Part shown: positions 1 to 12,500 of the stretch, piece by piece
How positions within the stretch are numbered: position 1 is the first letter of the stretch
Layout: each line of letters opens with the position of its first letter
NCBI RefSeq assembly: GCF_011397635.1
Contig: NC_064767.1
Coordinates: 62,001 to 126,000 of the forward strand
Direction: 5' to 3'
Source of the DNA: Epinephelus fuscoguttatus
Lineage: Eukaryota > Chordata > Actinopteri > Perciformes > Serranidae
DNA length: 64,000 nt
Made by a program: the position numbers and the translations under genes
Notes under the pieces: generated by a model
Seen by the model: only the letters and a program-made list of their open reading frames with translations
Told to the model about the DNA's origin: nothing
Databases searched by the model: none

Positions 1-1236
1 GTGAGGCTCTACTGATTCTACTGAGACTCTAGTGAGGCTCTACTGACTACTGATTCTACTGAGGCCCTGCTGAGGTTCTACTGACTCTACTGGGGCCCTA
101 CTGAGACTCTAGTGAGGCTCTACTGACTCTACTGAGATCCTACTGACTCTAAAAAGGCACTACTGACTCTACTGAGGCTCTACTGATTCTACTGAGACTC
201 TAGTGAGGCCCTACCGACTCTACTGAGGCTCAACTGACTCTACTGAGGCTCTACTGAGGCTCTATTGATACTCCACTGACTCTACTGGGGCCCTATTGGG
301 GCCCTACTGAGGCTCTACTAAGGCTGTAATTATTCTACTGAGGCTCTACCGAGGCTCTATTGATACTCTGCTGACTCTACTGGGGCCCTACTGATTCTAC
401 TGAGACTCGAGTGAGGCTCTACTGACTCTACTGATTCTACTGAGGCCCTACTGACTCTACTGAGGCTCTATTGACACTCCACTGACTCTACTGGGGCCCT
501 ACTGAGACTCTAGTGAGGCTCTACTGACTCTACTGAGATCCTACTGACTCTACTGAGGCACTACTGACTCTACTGAGGCTCTACTAATTCTACTGAGACT
601 CTAGTGAGGCCCTACCGACTCTACTGAGGCTCAACTGACTCTACTGAGGCTCTACTGAGGCTCTATTGATACTCCACTGACTCTACTGGGGCCCTATTGG
701 GGCCCTACTGAGGCTCTACTAAGGCTGTAATTATTCTACTGAGGCTCTACCGAGGCTCTATTGATACTCTGCTGACTCTACTGGGGCCCTACTGATTCTA
801 CTGAGACTCGAGTGAGGCTCTACTGACTCTACTGAGGCCCTACTGACTCTACTGAGGCTCTACTGAGGCTCTATTGATACTCCACTGACTCTACTGAGGC
901 CCTACTGACTCTACTGAGGCTCTACTGAGGCTCTATTGATACTCCACTGACTCTACTGGGGCCCTACTGGGGCCCTACTGAGGCTCTACTAAGGCTGTAA
1001 TTATTCTACTGAGGCTCTACCGAGGCTCTATTGATACTCTACTGACTCTACTGGGGCCCTACTGATTCTACTGAGACTCGAGTGAGGCTCTACTGACTCT
1101 ACTGAGGCACTACTGATGTTCTACTGACTCTACTGAGGCCCTACTGAGGTTCTACTGACTCTACTGAGGCTCTACTGAGGCTCTACTGACTCTACTGAGG
1201 CTGAACTGACTCTACTGAGGTTCTACTGACTCTACA
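1..1236. repeat. Minisatellite, CTACTGACTCTACTGAGGCT-type units
   Basis: The stretch is built from variants of CTACTGA/CTCTACTGAGG words, with higher-order copies: the block with GGCTGTAATTATTCTACTG recurs near 320, 720 and 990. It lies downstream of eml4 exon 3 in the transcript direction, so it is probably intronic. No coding content is seen. Confidence 0.93.
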
Positions 1237-1525
1237 GTGTCTGTTTAAAATTCAGAGTGAATGAAGCTGTTGTGTTGTGTTGTGTCGACTGATGTCACTG
1301 AGGACAACTTGACCCTCAGAACTGTGACAACAAACAGAGTGATTAATTATTTTAAATCTATTGATCAGATTCAGTCTGGAGGCTGCAATAAGATCAGCGA
1401 TTAATGGTGAGAGAGGAAACACATCACAGATATAAACAGGAAACAGTGAATGTGACACGGAGACAAACCTAAACAGGTGGACTGAACTGACTGACACTCA
1501 GTGATGACTCTGCTTGTCTCTGTTG

Positions 1526-1526
<1 letters not shown>

Positions 1527-1576
<50 letters not shown>

Positions 1577-2131
1577 TGTCTGTGTCTGTGTCTCTGTGTC
1601 TGTCTGTGTCTGTGTCTCTGTGTCATTGTGTGTGTGTCTCTGTGTCAGTGTGTGTCTGTGTGTCTGTGTCTGTCTGTGTCTCTGTGTCATTGTGTGTGTG
1701 TCTCTGTGTCATTGTGTGTGTGTCTCTGTGTCTGTCTGTGTCTCTGTGTCATTGTGTGTGTGTCTCTGTGTCTCTGTGTCAGTGTGTGTCTGTGTGTGTC
1801 AGTGTGTGTCTGTGTGTGTCAGTGTGTGTCTGTGTGTCTCTGTCATTGTGTGTCTGTGTGTCTCTGTCATTGTGTGTCTGTGTGTCTATGTGTGTGTGTG
1901 TCTGTGTGTGTGTCTGTGTGTCTGTGTCTGTGTGTGTGTGTCTCTGTGTGTCTGTGTGTCTCTGTGTGTGTCTGTGTGTCTCTGTGTCTCTGTGTGTCTG
2001 TGTCTGTGTGTCTGTGTCTCTGTGTCTGTGTGTGTGTGTGTGTGTGTGTGTCTCTGTGTGTCTGTGTGTCTCTTTGTCTGTGTCTGTGTGTTTGTGTCTG
2101 TGTGTGTGTGTGTGTGTGTGTCTCTGTGTGT

Positions 2132-2176
<45 letters not shown>

Positions 2177-2253
2177 TCTGTGTGTCTCTGTGTGTCTGTG
2201 TCTCTGTGTCTCTGTGTGTCTGTGTGTGTGTGTGTGTGTGTCTCTGTCTGTGT

Positions 2254-2294
<41 letters not shown>

Positions 2295-2365
2295 TGTGTC
2301 TCTGTCTGTCTGTGTGTGTGTGTGTCTGTGTGTGTCTCTGTGTCTCTGTGTGTCTGTGTCTCTGT

Positions 2366-2397
<32 letters not shown>

Positions 2398-2627
2398 CTG
2401 TGTGTCTCTGTGTCTCTGTGTGTCTGTGTCTCTGTGTGTCTGTGTGTGTGTGTGTGTGTGTGTGTCTCTGTGTGTGTCTGTGTGTATCTGTGTGTGTCTC
2501 TGTGTCTCTGTGTCTGTGTCTCTGTGTGTCTGTGTCTCTGTGTCTCTGTGTCTGTGTGTCTGTGTGTATCTGTGTGTGTCTCTGTGTCTCTGTGTCTGTG
2601 TCTCTGTGTGTGTGTGTCTGTGTCTGT

Positions 2628-2666
<39 letters not shown>

Positions 2667-2735
2667 TCTGTGTCTCTCTGTGTCTGTGTGTGTCTGTGTG
2701 TGTCTGTGTCTCTGTGTGTGTGTGTCTGTGTCTGT

Positions 2736-2769
<34 letters not shown>

Positions 2770-2905
2770 CTCTGTGTCTCTCTGTGTCTGTGTGTGTCTG
2801 TGTGTGCCTGTGTGTCTCTGTGTGTCTGTGTGTCTGTGTGTATCTGTCTGTGTGTCTCTGTGTGTCTGTGTCTCTGTGTGTCTGTGTCTCTGTGTGTGTG
2901 TGTCT

Positions 2906-2950
<45 letters not shown>

Positions 2951-4580
2951 TCTGTGTCTCTCTGTGTCTGTGTGTGTCTGTGTGTGCCTGTGTGTCTCTG
3001 TGTGTCTGTGTGTCTGTGTGTATCTGTCTGTGTGTCTCTGTGTGTCTGTGTGTCTGTGTGTATCTGTCTGTGTCTCTGTGTGTCTCTGTGTCTCTGTGTG
3101 TCTCTGTGTCTGTGTGTATCTGTCTGTGTGTCTCTGTGTGTCTCTGTGTCTGTGTGTATCTGTCTGTGTGTCTGTGTGTCTGTGTGTATGTCTGTGTGTC
3201 TCTGTGTCTCTGTGTGTCTCTGTGTCTGTGTGTATCTGTCTGTGTGTCTCTGTGTGTCTCTGTGTCTGTGTGTATCTGTCTGTGTGTCTCTGTGTATCTG
3301 TCTGTGTGTATCTGTGTGTCTCTGTGTGTCTCTGTGTCTGTGTGTATCTGTCTGTGTGTGTCTGTGTGTATCTGTCTGTGTGTCTCTGTGTATCTGTCTG
3401 TGTGTCTGTGTGTCTGTGTGTCTCTGTGTGTCTGTGTGTATCTGTCTGTGTGTCTCTGTGTCTGTGTGTCTCTGTGTGTCTGTGTCTGCGTGTATCTGTC
3501 TGTGTCTCTGTGTCATTGTGTGTGTGTTTCTGTGTGCCTGTGTCTGTCTGTGTGTCTGTGTCATTGTGTGTGTGTCTCTGTGTGTCTGTGTCTGTCTGTG
3601 TGTCTGTGTCTGTTTGTATCTGTGTCTGTTTGTATCTGTGTGTGTCTGTGTGTGTGTCTCTGTGTATCTGTGTGTGTGTCTGTGTGTGTGTCTCTGTGTA
3701 TCTGTGTGTGTGTCTGTGTGTCTCTGTGTCTGTCTGTGTGTGTGTCTCTGTGTCTGTCTGTGTCTCTGTGTCATTGTGTGTGTGTTTCTGTGTCTGTCTG
3801 TGTCTCTGTGTCATTGTGTGTGTGTCTCTGTGTGTCTCTGTGTGCCTGTGTCTGTCTGTGTGTCTGTGTCTGTTTGTATCTGTGTGTGTGTCTGTGTGTG
3901 TCTGTGTCTCTGTGTCTGTGTGTGTCTGTGTGTGTGTCTCTGTGTATCTGTGTGTGTGTCTCTGTGTGCCTGTGTCTGTCTGTGTGTCTGTGTCTGTGTC
4001 TCTGTGTCTGTGTGTATCTGTGTGTGTGTCTCTGTGTATCTGTGTGTGTGTCTCTGTGTATCTGTGTGTGTGTCTCTGTGTGTGTGTCTGTCTGTGTGTC
4101 TGTGTCTGTGTGTCTCTGTGTCTGTGTCTGTTTGTATCTGTGTCTGTCTGTTTGTATCTGTGTGTGTGTCTGTGTGTCTCTGTGTGTATCTGTGTCTGTC
4201 TGTGTGTATCTGTGTGTGTGTCTGTGTGTCTCTGTGTCTGTCTGTGTGTGTGTCTCTGTGTGTCTGTGTGTCTGTGTGTATCTGTGTGTGTGTCTGTTTG
4301 TATCTGTGTGTGTGTCTGTGTGTCTCTGTGTGTATCTGTGTCTGTCTGTGTGTATCTGTGTGTGTGTCTGTGTGTCTCTGTGTGTATCTGTGTGTGTGTA
4401 TCTGTGTCTCTGTGTGTCTCTGTGTCTGTGTCTGTTTGTATCTCTGTGTGTGTCTGTGTGTCTCTGTGTCTCTGTCTGTGTGTATCTGTGTGTGTGTATC
4501 TGTGTCTCTGAGTGTCTGTGTGTATCTGTGTGTGTGTCTGTGTCTGTGAGTATCTGTGTGTGTGTTTCTGTGTGTCTCTC
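1527..4580. repeat. 3-kb (TG)n/(TCTG)n microsatellite-minisatellite array in eml4 intron 3
   Basis: The array is pure TGTG/TGTC/TCTG words with occasional TATC or CATT interruptions. All reading frames are open for about 1000 codons because the array has no stop-forming words; the products are Cys/Val/Ser or Thr/His/Arg strings and are not proteins. On the minus strand it begins directly at the exon 3 splice donor. Confidence 0.97.
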
Positions 4581-4582
4581 AC

Positions 4583-4703
4583 CTCTTGGCAGCGGACGAC
4601 ACCGTCTCCTTCCTGGTGACAGACGTGGAGTCTCTCTTACGTCCAGATGTTCCTCCATTAGCGATACAGGACATTGAGTAGGCTTCACGCAGCGCAGCAC
4701 CTC
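4583..4703 (-). CDS. eml4: eml4 coding exon 3
   Basis: Acceptor CCCTGCAG|GAGG and donor AAGAG|GTGAGAG bound a 121-bp exon encoding a segment with MSCIANGG and KETVSSAAK, conserved in EML4. A 5-bp overlap check of phases (1/2 to 2/1) is consistent with exon 2. Confidence 0.9.
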
Positions 4704-7700
4704 CTGCAGGGGACAGCACACCAACCAGTTAAAGGGCAAGACCAGTAACGACCTAAACCTGACCAGTGACGACGAATGTAACCAGTACAAACTGGAACTG
4801 ACCAGTGAAGACGACTGTAACCAGTTCAAACTGGGACAGGTGAGGGGCATTACCTTTCCCTCCATGTTGTTTCTTGGTCGAGGACGCCGCTGAGACTTCA
4901 GAGGCAGCGAGGCGGCGAAGGACATCAGCAAGAGCAGCTTTCATCACCGTCAGCTCGTCCTCCTGCTGCTGGACACGAAGCTCCAGAGCTGAGAGACGGT
5001 CGTTGACATCGGAGACACTTGCTCCAGACATGCTGTCATCTACAGTGAGACAGAGACAATGATGTCACACAGAGGAGACTGTACCCGTCTCTGTGTCTAC
5101 ACCTGTCTCTGTAACTGTACCCGTCTCTGTGTCTCTGTACCTGTACCCGTCTCTGTGTCTCTGTACCTGTACCCGTCTCTGTACCTGTACCCGTCTCTGT
5201 GTCTCTGTACCTGTACCCGTCTCTGTGTCTGTACCCGTCTCTGTGTCTCTGTACCTGTACCCGTCTCTGTGTCTCTGTACCTGTACCCGTCTCTGTGTCT
5301 GTACCCGTCTCTGTGTCTACACCTGTCTCTGTAACTGTACCCATCTCTGTACCTGTACCCGTCTCTGTGTCTGTACCTGTCTCTGTAACTGTACCCGTCT
5401 CTGTGTCTCTGTACCTGTACCCGTCTCTGTGTCTCTGTACCTGTACCCGTCTCTGTGTCTGTACCCGTCTCTGTGTCTACACCTGTCTCTGTAACTGTAC
5501 CCGTCTCTGTGTCTCTGTACCTGTACCCGTCTCTGTGTCTCTGTACCTGTACCCGTCTCTGTGTCTCTGTACCTGTACCCGTCTCTGTGTCTGTACCCGT
5601 CTCTGTGTCTACACCTGTCTCTGTAACTGTACCCATCTCTGTACCTGTACCCGTCTCTGTGTCTGTACCCTTCTCTGTGTCTACACCTGTCTCTGTAACT
5701 GTACCCGTCTCTGTGTCTCTGTACCTGTACCCGTCTCTGTGTCTCTGTACCTGTACCCGTCTCTGTGTCTGTACCCGTCTCTGTGTCTACACCTGTCTCT
5801 GTGTCTGTACCCGTCTCTGTGACTGTACCCGTCTCTGTGACTGTACCCGTCTCTGTGACTGTACCTGTCTCTGTGTCTGTACCCGTCTCTGTGATTGTAC
5901 CTGTCTCTGTTACTGTACCTGTCTCTGTGACAATGTCTGCACCTGTCTCTGTACCCGTCTCTGTGTCTGTACCTGTCTCTGTGACTGTACCCGTCTCTGT
6001 GTCTGTACCCGTCTCTGTGTCTGTACCCGTCTCTGTGACTGTACCCGTCTCTGTGTCTGTACCCGCCTTTTCACTGTACCCGTCTCTGTGTCTGTACCCT
6101 TCTCTATGTCTGTACCTGTCTCTGTGTCTGTACCCTTCTCTGTGTCTGTACCCGTCTCTGTGACTGTACCCTTCTCTGTGTCTGTACCCTTCTCTGTACC
6201 TGTACCCGTCTCTGTGTCTGTACCCGTCTCTGTGTCTGTACCTGTCTCTGTGTCTGTACCCGTCTCTGTGACTGTACCTGTCTCTGTATCTGTACCCGTC
6301 TCTGTATCTGTACCCGTCTCTGTGTCTGTACCCTTCTCTGTGTCTGTACCTGTCTCTGTGACTGTACCTGTCTCTGTGTCTGTACCCTTCTCTGTGTCTG
6401 TACCCGTCTCTGTGTCTGTACCCGTCTCTGTGTCTGTACCCTTCTCTGTGTCTGTACCCGTCTCTGTGTCTATGTGTGTTCCTGTCTCTGTGACTGTACC
6501 TGTCTCTGTGACTGTACCTGTCTCTGTGTCTGTACCTGTCTCTGTGACTGTACCCTTCTCTGTGTCTGTACCCTTCTCTGTGTCTGTACCCGCCTTTTCA
6601 CTGTACCCGTCTCTGTGTCTGTACCTGTCTCTGTGTCTATACCCGTCTCTGTGACTGTACCCGTCTCTGTGTCTGTACCTGTCTCTGTGTCTGTACCCGC
6701 CTTTTCACTGTACCCTTCTCTGTGTCTGTACCTGTCTCTGTGTCTGTAACCATCTGTGTGACTGTACCTGTCTCTGTGTCTGTACCTGTCTCTGTGACTG
6801 TACCTGTCTGTGATTGTACCTGTCTCTGTGTCTGTATCTGTCTCTGTGACTGTACGTGTCTCTGTGTCTGTACCTGTCTCTGTGACTGTACCTGTCTGTG
6901 ACTGTACCTGTCTCTGTGTCTGTATCTGTCTCTGTGTCTGTACCTGTCTCTGTGACTGTACCCGTCTCTGTGACTGTACGTGTCTCTGTGTCTGTACCTG
7001 TCTCTGTGTCTGTACCTGTCTCTGTGACTGTACCCGTCTGTGTCTGTACCTGTCTCTGTGTCTGTACCTGTCTCTGTGACTGTACCCGTCTGTGACTGTA
7101 CCTGTCTCTGTGACTGTACCTGTCTCTGTGTCTGTACCTGTCTCTGTGACTGTACCTGTCTCTGTGTCTGTACCTGTCTCTGTGTCTGTACCTGTCTCTG
7201 TGACTGTACCTGTCTGTGACTGTACCTGTCTCTGTGTCTGTATCTGTCTCTGTGACTGTACGTGTCTCTGTGTCTGTACCTGTCTCTGTGTCTGTACCTG
7301 TCTCTGTGACTGTACCCGTCTCTGTGTCTGTACCTGTCTCTGTGACTGTACCCGTCTGTGACTGTACCTGTCTCTGTGACTGTACCTGTCTCTGTGACTG
7401 TACCCGTCTGTGTCTGTACCTGTCCAGGTAAGTCGGATGTTTATTGGTTATCAGACCTTAATCAGATTCGTCAGTTTATAAACTACAACCAGCAGCAGAG
7501 ACTACTTCCTGAAACACACACAGAGGACGGAGGACAAATAAATCATTTCCTGAGTCTTTGTTCTACAGATCAGAGTCCACACACACACACACACACACAC
7601 AATAAGACACAGTAACACACACATTGTGTGTGGTTCTCCCCCCCCCCCACACACACACACACACACATCCCGCTCCGTCGTCTCAGAAGGAGCCGTTTGT

Positions 7701-7889
7701 TTTGCGGCCCTGCAGCCGCCGGAGGGGCGGTGCAGAATCTGTCTGATAAATACAGCAGTGACACGTGTAAAGCCGCCGGAGGCGAATGCGGCTCTCACCA
7801 TGCGGCCGCTGCACGGACAGGTGACCGGGCGGTGCTCGGGGCGCGAGCGGCGGGCGGGACTTACCTAAGCTGCCGGTGAATCCGTCCAT
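4583..7889 (-). CDS. eml4: EML4, echinoderm microtubule-associated protein-like 4 (5' part, exons 1-3)
   Basis: EML4 binds and stabilises microtubules. Its N-terminal coiled coil trimerises it, and the HELP and WD40 propeller domains that follow are not in this window. Coding exons on the minus strand are 7889-7865, 5039-4854 and 4703-4583, all with GT-AG borders and compatible phases. The joined protein begins MDGFTGSL, then [19 protein letters not shown] and the coiled-coil heptads [21 protein letters not shown], then MSCIANGG and KETVSSAAK. Human EML4 has MDGFAGSL, SDVQDRLSAL, MSCITNG and KETLSSAAK in the same order, which favours EML4 over EML1, EML2 or EML3. The start is set by the MDGF exon inside a CpG-rich promoter. 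The gene continues beyond position 1. Confidence 0.93.
4854..5039 (-). CDS. eml4: eml4 coding exon 2 (coiled coil)
   Basis: Acceptor CTGTAG|AT and donor AAAG|GTAATG bound a 186-bp exon encoding the trimerisation coiled coil. The split first codon rebuilds Asp with exon 1. The repeat array of intron 1 starts within about 15 bp of the acceptor. Confidence 0.93.
5050..7425. repeat. Minisatellite in eml4 intron 1 (CTGTACCCGTCTCTGTGT units)
   Basis: Units of 12-18 bp built on CTGTACC[CT]GTCTCTGTG[TA] run without a break for 2.4 kb. They keep several frames open in both directions (for example repeated Val-Ser-Val-Pro), which explains the apparent long frames. The array is inside eml4 intron 1, flush against the exon 2 acceptor. 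Confidence 0.96.
7430..7660. other. eml4 intron 1 remainder with (CA)n tracts
   Basis: Mostly unique intronic sequence with a (CA)n run at about 7580-7602 and a poly-C followed by (CA)n at 7640-7668. No exon was recognised. Confidence 0.7.
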
Positions 7890-8340
7890 TTTCCGGGACA
7901 AAAGCGGGAGTCCGGGCCGGAGGCCTGCGGGAGGCTGAGCGCACACTGCGGGCCTCCGTCCGGGTTTTTCCACCGCAGCGAGGGGAGGAGGAGGCGCGCC
8001 GAGCCGAGCCGAGCCGGGTCTATCCCCGCCGCGCTGCCCGCCCTGTCCGTCCGTCCGTGAGGCCGAAGATCCGCCGCTTTCCTGCGGGCTGGAAGAAGAA
8101 GCCGCTCCCGGAGGATCCGACACAGACACCGAGAGAAGCCGCGGAGCCGCAGACACGACGGACCGACGCTGCTGCGCGTTTCCGACTCCGCCTGCTCTGG
8201 CAGCGCGCGCTTCCCCCCGGAGGAGGAGGAGGAGGAGGAGGAGGAGAAGGAGGAAGGGGGGCTGTTACAGACAGAGACACAGATAGGGGAGTCAGGTTTC
8301 AGCCTCTCAGCTGAGGAGCTGCGGCGCCCCCCGGCGGTCA
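7660..8340 (-). promoter_or_regulatory. eml4: CpG-rich promoter and 5' UTR of eml4
   Basis: GC-rich sequence with dense CG dinucleotides, a GGAGGA run at about 8219-8250 and GC boxes surrounds and precedes the eml4 start codon. The exact transcription start cannot be read from the sequence. Reading frames here are a by-product of the GC richness. Confidence 0.75.
7865..7889 (-). CDS. eml4: eml4 coding exon 1
   Basis: ATG at 7889-7887 encodes MDGFTGSL plus one base, followed by the donor G|GTAAGT. This matches the short first coding exon of vertebrate EML4. Its 5' UTR lies in the GC-rich stretch to about 8330. Confidence 0.92.
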
Positions 8341-9339
8341 CTCTACGTCATCACAAACACAAACGCATAAAGTTTATTCAATTCAAACTCACCAGTGCTG
8401 TACCTGACTGTAGGTTAGTTGGAGATGAGCCAGGCCTGCGCAGATTCGATCACCGGCGTTCGGCGCACAATGCATGCCGGTTAGTTTTGTGTTCATCCCG
8501 ACTTGCTCTGCCTTGCTCGGCCACAGTTTTTAGAGCCAGGCGCTGCAGCTGCTCTCCACCGACTGCACCGCCTGGCTCTCACCTGATCTAACAGCTGATT
8601 GGTTCAGATGTCGACTCAACAAGATGACGTTTTAGATACAGAGTCTACTGTGTATTAACACTGGACTGTTTTAATTATTGAAGTATTTAGCAGCACAGAG
8701 ACTGGTGGTCAGTGGGATGTGAGGACTCTTAAACTAACATGTGTACAGATGTGAAGCCCTGACTGTGTCTGACTGAGCCTTAATGAAAGCTGTTGTCTTG
8801 TATCAAATATGAAGCTTACAGTCAGACTCAGTGTTTCAGTCTCTGTTGCCATGGCGACAGGTCAAACTGATATGATGCTGATTTACAGCAGAATTCATGA
8901 ACCATGAACATAAACTACAGATCACCTGTAAAGCATTTCAATAAATTAATCTATCATAATTAAAACAACTGGAGGCTGAGAACAAACTGATATATGGGTC
9001 TGATCACTTTTTTTTAATGAACTGACATCATTCCAGACAGGAAGTAGGTGTGTCTGTGACTTCCTGTACGGACTGAAGGCTGCTGGAAACTGTCGGGAAA
9101 CTGTCCGACTTCACCGCGGCTTTTTGTCACCGCCCCCGCTGCGGCCGCCTGCTCTCATCTACTTTGCAGGCGAGGCACAGTTCATTTCAAACGAGCCTTG
9201 TATCGGTGCGTCATCAGCCAGGGTGGAGATGATGATCAGGGACGGTTTACAGAAGCCTTTAGTCTGAACAGGAAGTGACAGAAACACTGACTTCCTGTCA
9301 GATCTGAGCCTGTTATCACTCATAAATTAGTTTGTTTTA
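8341..9339. other. Intergenic region upstream of eml4
   Basis: No coding exon is recognisable. It holds one copy of a dispersed repeat (8433-8610, see its own entry) and otherwise AT-rich unique sequence. Confidence 0.6.
8433..8610 (-). repeat. Dispersed repeat, inverted copy A
   Basis: Its reverse complement matches 12501-12676 over about 180 bp, sharing CATCTGAACCAATCA, AGATCAGGTGA, AGCCAGGC, GTCGGGATGAA and GCATGCATTGTG in the same order. The two copies face each other across the 10-bp minisatellite. The family was not named; a MITE or SINE is likely. Confidence 0.75.
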
Positions 9340-9344
9340 ATTAG

Positions 9345-12300
9345 GCCTATGACAAATACCGTCAGATACAGTCAGCGGCAATCAGATGCAGTCAGGTACA
9401 GTCAGACACAGTCAGATACAGTCTGCTACAAGCAGATACAGTCAGGTACAGTCAGACACAGTCAGATACAGTCAGCGACAATCAGATACAGTCAAGTACT
9501 GTTGGGTACAGTCAGATACAGTCAGGTACAGTCATACAGTCAGATCCAGTCAGATCCAGTCAGACACAGTCAGATCCAGTCAGGTACAGTCAGTTACAGT
9601 CATACAGTCAGGTACAATCTGGTAAAGTCAGATACAGTCAGGTACAGTGAGATACAGTCAGGTACAGTCAGATACAGTCAGGTACAATCAATTACAGTCA
9701 GATACAGTTAGAGACAGTCAGGTACAGTCAGTTACAGTCATACAGTCAGGTACAATCTGGTAAAGTCAGATACAGTCAGGTACAGTGAGATACAGTCAGG
9801 TACAGTCAGATACAGTCAGGTACAATCAATTACAGTCAGATACAGTCAGGTACAGTCAGACACAGTCAGATCCAGTCAGACACAGTCAGATCCAGTCAGG
9901 TACAGTCAGTTACAGTCATACAGTCAGGTACAATCTGGTAAAGTCAGATACAGTCAGGTACAGTCAGGTACAGTCAGATACAGTCAGGTACAGTGAGATA
10001 CAGTCAGGTACAGTCAGATACAGTCAGACACAGTCAGATCCAGTCAGACACAGTCAGATCCAGTCAGGTACAGTCAGTTACAGTCATACAGTCAGGTACA
10101 ATCTGGTAAAGTCAGATACAGTCAGGTACAGTCAGGTACAGTCAGATACAGTCAGGTACAGTGAGATACAGTCAGGTACAGTCAGATACAGTCAGACACA
10201 GTCAGATCCAGTCAGGTACAGTCAGTTACAGTCATACAGTCAGGTACAATCTGGTAAAGTCAGATACAGTCAGGTACAGTGAGATACAGTCAGGTACAGT
10301 CAGATACAGTCAGGTACAATCAATTACAGTCAGATACAGTTAGATACAGTCAGGTACAGTCATACAGTTAGGTACCGTCGGGTACAGTCAGGTACAATCT
10401 GGTAAAGTCAGATACAGTCAGGTATGGTCAGTCAGTCAGGTACAGTCAGCGACAATCAGATACAGTCAAGTACTGTTGGGTACAGTCAGGTACAGTCAGA
10501 CACAGTCAGATACAGTCAGCGACAATCAGATACAGTCAAGTACTGTTGGGTACAGTCAGATACAGTCAGGTACAGTCAGACACAGTCAGATCCAGTCAGG
10601 TACAGTCAGTTACAGTCATACAGTCAGGTACAATCTGGTAAAGTCAGATACAGTCAGGTACAGTCAGATACAGTCAGGTACAATCAATTACAGTCAGATA
10701 CAGTTAGATACAGTCAGGTACAGTCATACAGTTAGGTACCGTCGGGTACAGTCAGGTACAATCTGGTAAAGTCAGATACAGTCAGGTATGGTCAGTCAGT
10801 CAGGTACAGTCAGCAACAATCAGATACAGTCAGGTACAGTCATACAGTCAGGTACAGTCAGACACAGTCAGATCCAGTCAGGTACAGTCAGTTACAGTCA
10901 TACAGTCAGGTACAATCTGGTAAAGTCAGATACAGTCAGGTACAGTGAGATACAGTCAGGTACAGTCAGATACAGTCAGGTACAATCAATTACAGTCAGA
11001 TACAGTTAGATACAGTCAGGGACAGTCATACAGTTAGGTACCGTCGGGTACAGTCATGTACAATCTGGTAAAGTCAGATACAATCAGGTATGGTCAGTCA
11101 GTCAGGTACAGTCAGACACAGTCAGACATAGACAGGTACAGTCAGGTACAGTCATACAGTCAGGTACAGTGAGGTACAGTCAGATGCAGTCAGACAGTCA
11201 GATACAGTCAGGTACAGTCATACAGTCAGGTACAGTCAGATACAGTCAGACAGTCAGATCCAGTCAGGTACAGTCAGACACAGTCATACAGTCAGGTACA
11301 GTGAGGTACAGTCAGATCCAGTCAGACAGTCAGGACAGTCAGGTACAGTCAGACACAGTCATACAGTCAGGTACAGTCAGGTACAGACACAACCATACAG
11401 TCAGTTACAGTGAGGTACTGTCAGATGCAGTCAGACAGTCAGATCCAGTCAGGTACAGTCAGACACAGTCATACAGTCAGGTACAGTCAGGTGCAGTCAG
11501 ACACAGTCATACAGTCAGGTACAGTCATACAGTCAGGTACAGTCAGGTACAGTCAGACACAGTCAGACACAGTCATACAGTCAGGTACAGTCATACAGTC
11601 AGGTACAGTCAGACACAGTCATACAGTCAGATCCAGTCAGGTACAATCTGGTAAAGTCAGATACAGTCAGGTACAGTCAGATACAATCAGTTACAGTCAG
11701 ATACAGTTAGATACAGTCATACAGTCAGGTACAGTCAGGTACAGTGAGACACAGTCATACAGTCAGATCCAGTCAGGTACAGTCAGACACAGTCATACAG
11801 TCAGATCCAGTCAGGTACAGTCAGACACAGTCATACAGTCAGGTACAGTGAGATACAGTCAGGTACAATCTGGTAAAGTCAGATACAGTCAGGTACAGTC
11901 GGATACAATCAGTTACAGTCAGATACAGTTAGTTACAGTCATACAGTCAGGTACAGTCATACAGTCAGGTACTGTCGGGTACAGTCAGGTACAATCTGGT
12001 AAAGTCAGATACAGTCAGGTATGATCAGTCAGTCAGGTACAGTCATACAGTCATACCGTCAGTTACCGTCGGGTACAGTCAGGTATAATCTGGTAAAGTC
12101 AGATACAGTCAGGTATGGTCAGCCTGTCAGGTACAGTCAGACACAGACAGGTACAGTCAGTTACAGTCAGACACAGACAGGTACAGTCAGATACAGTCAG
12201 TCGCGTACAGTCACGTACAGTCAGACAGTAAGATACAGTCAGCTACAATCAGATAGTCAGGTCCTGTCAGATATAATCAGGTACAGTCAGACACAGTCAG
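9345..12300. repeat. 3-kb minisatellite, 10-bp unit GTCAGATACA/GTCAGGTACA
   Basis: The array repeats GTCAGRTACA with variants (GTCATACA, GTCAGTTACA, ATCTGGTAAA) and clear higher-order repeats of about 80-250 bp. Because 10 is not a multiple of 3, long open frames of Ser-Gln-Ser-Asp-Thr-Val type arise in several frames. They are not genes. Confidence 0.96.
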
Positions 12301-12500
12301 GGCTTCACATCTGTACAGATGTTAGTAGATTGATATTTAATACTTAAATAATGAGCACACAAATGTCCATCAGACTGTTTAGTTTATGATGAATAGATTC
12401 AGTCTGTGATCAGTGACATGTTTCAACAGAATAAAACTTAAAATCAAATCAAATTTAAATTTCTGAAATTCAATTAAAATAAAAAATAAATATAAAACAA

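Noticed and set aside
1501..4677. Open frames of about 900-1058 codons on both strands, rich in Cys-Val-Ser or Thr-His-Arg
   Set aside because: They are translations of a TG/TC simple repeat that contains no stop-forming words; frames on both strands and in all phases are open together.
5059..7431. Val-Ser-Val-Pro repeat frames and Arg/Thr/Gly repeat frames
   Set aside because: Products of the CTGTACC minisatellite inside eml4 intron 1; no start context, domain or splice logic.
7683..8341. Pro/Ser/Arg-rich frames upstream of eml4
   Set aside because: GC-rich promoter and 5' UTR sequence; only the MDGFTGSL exon has homology and a matching splice donor.
9345..12300. Possible CRISPR-like regular repeat array
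   Set aside because: Units are contiguous and degenerate with no unique spacers, and the window is a vertebrate genome.
9349..12347. Ser-Gln-Ser-Asp-Thr-Val repeat proteins
   Set aside because: 10-bp minisatellite translated in rotating frames.
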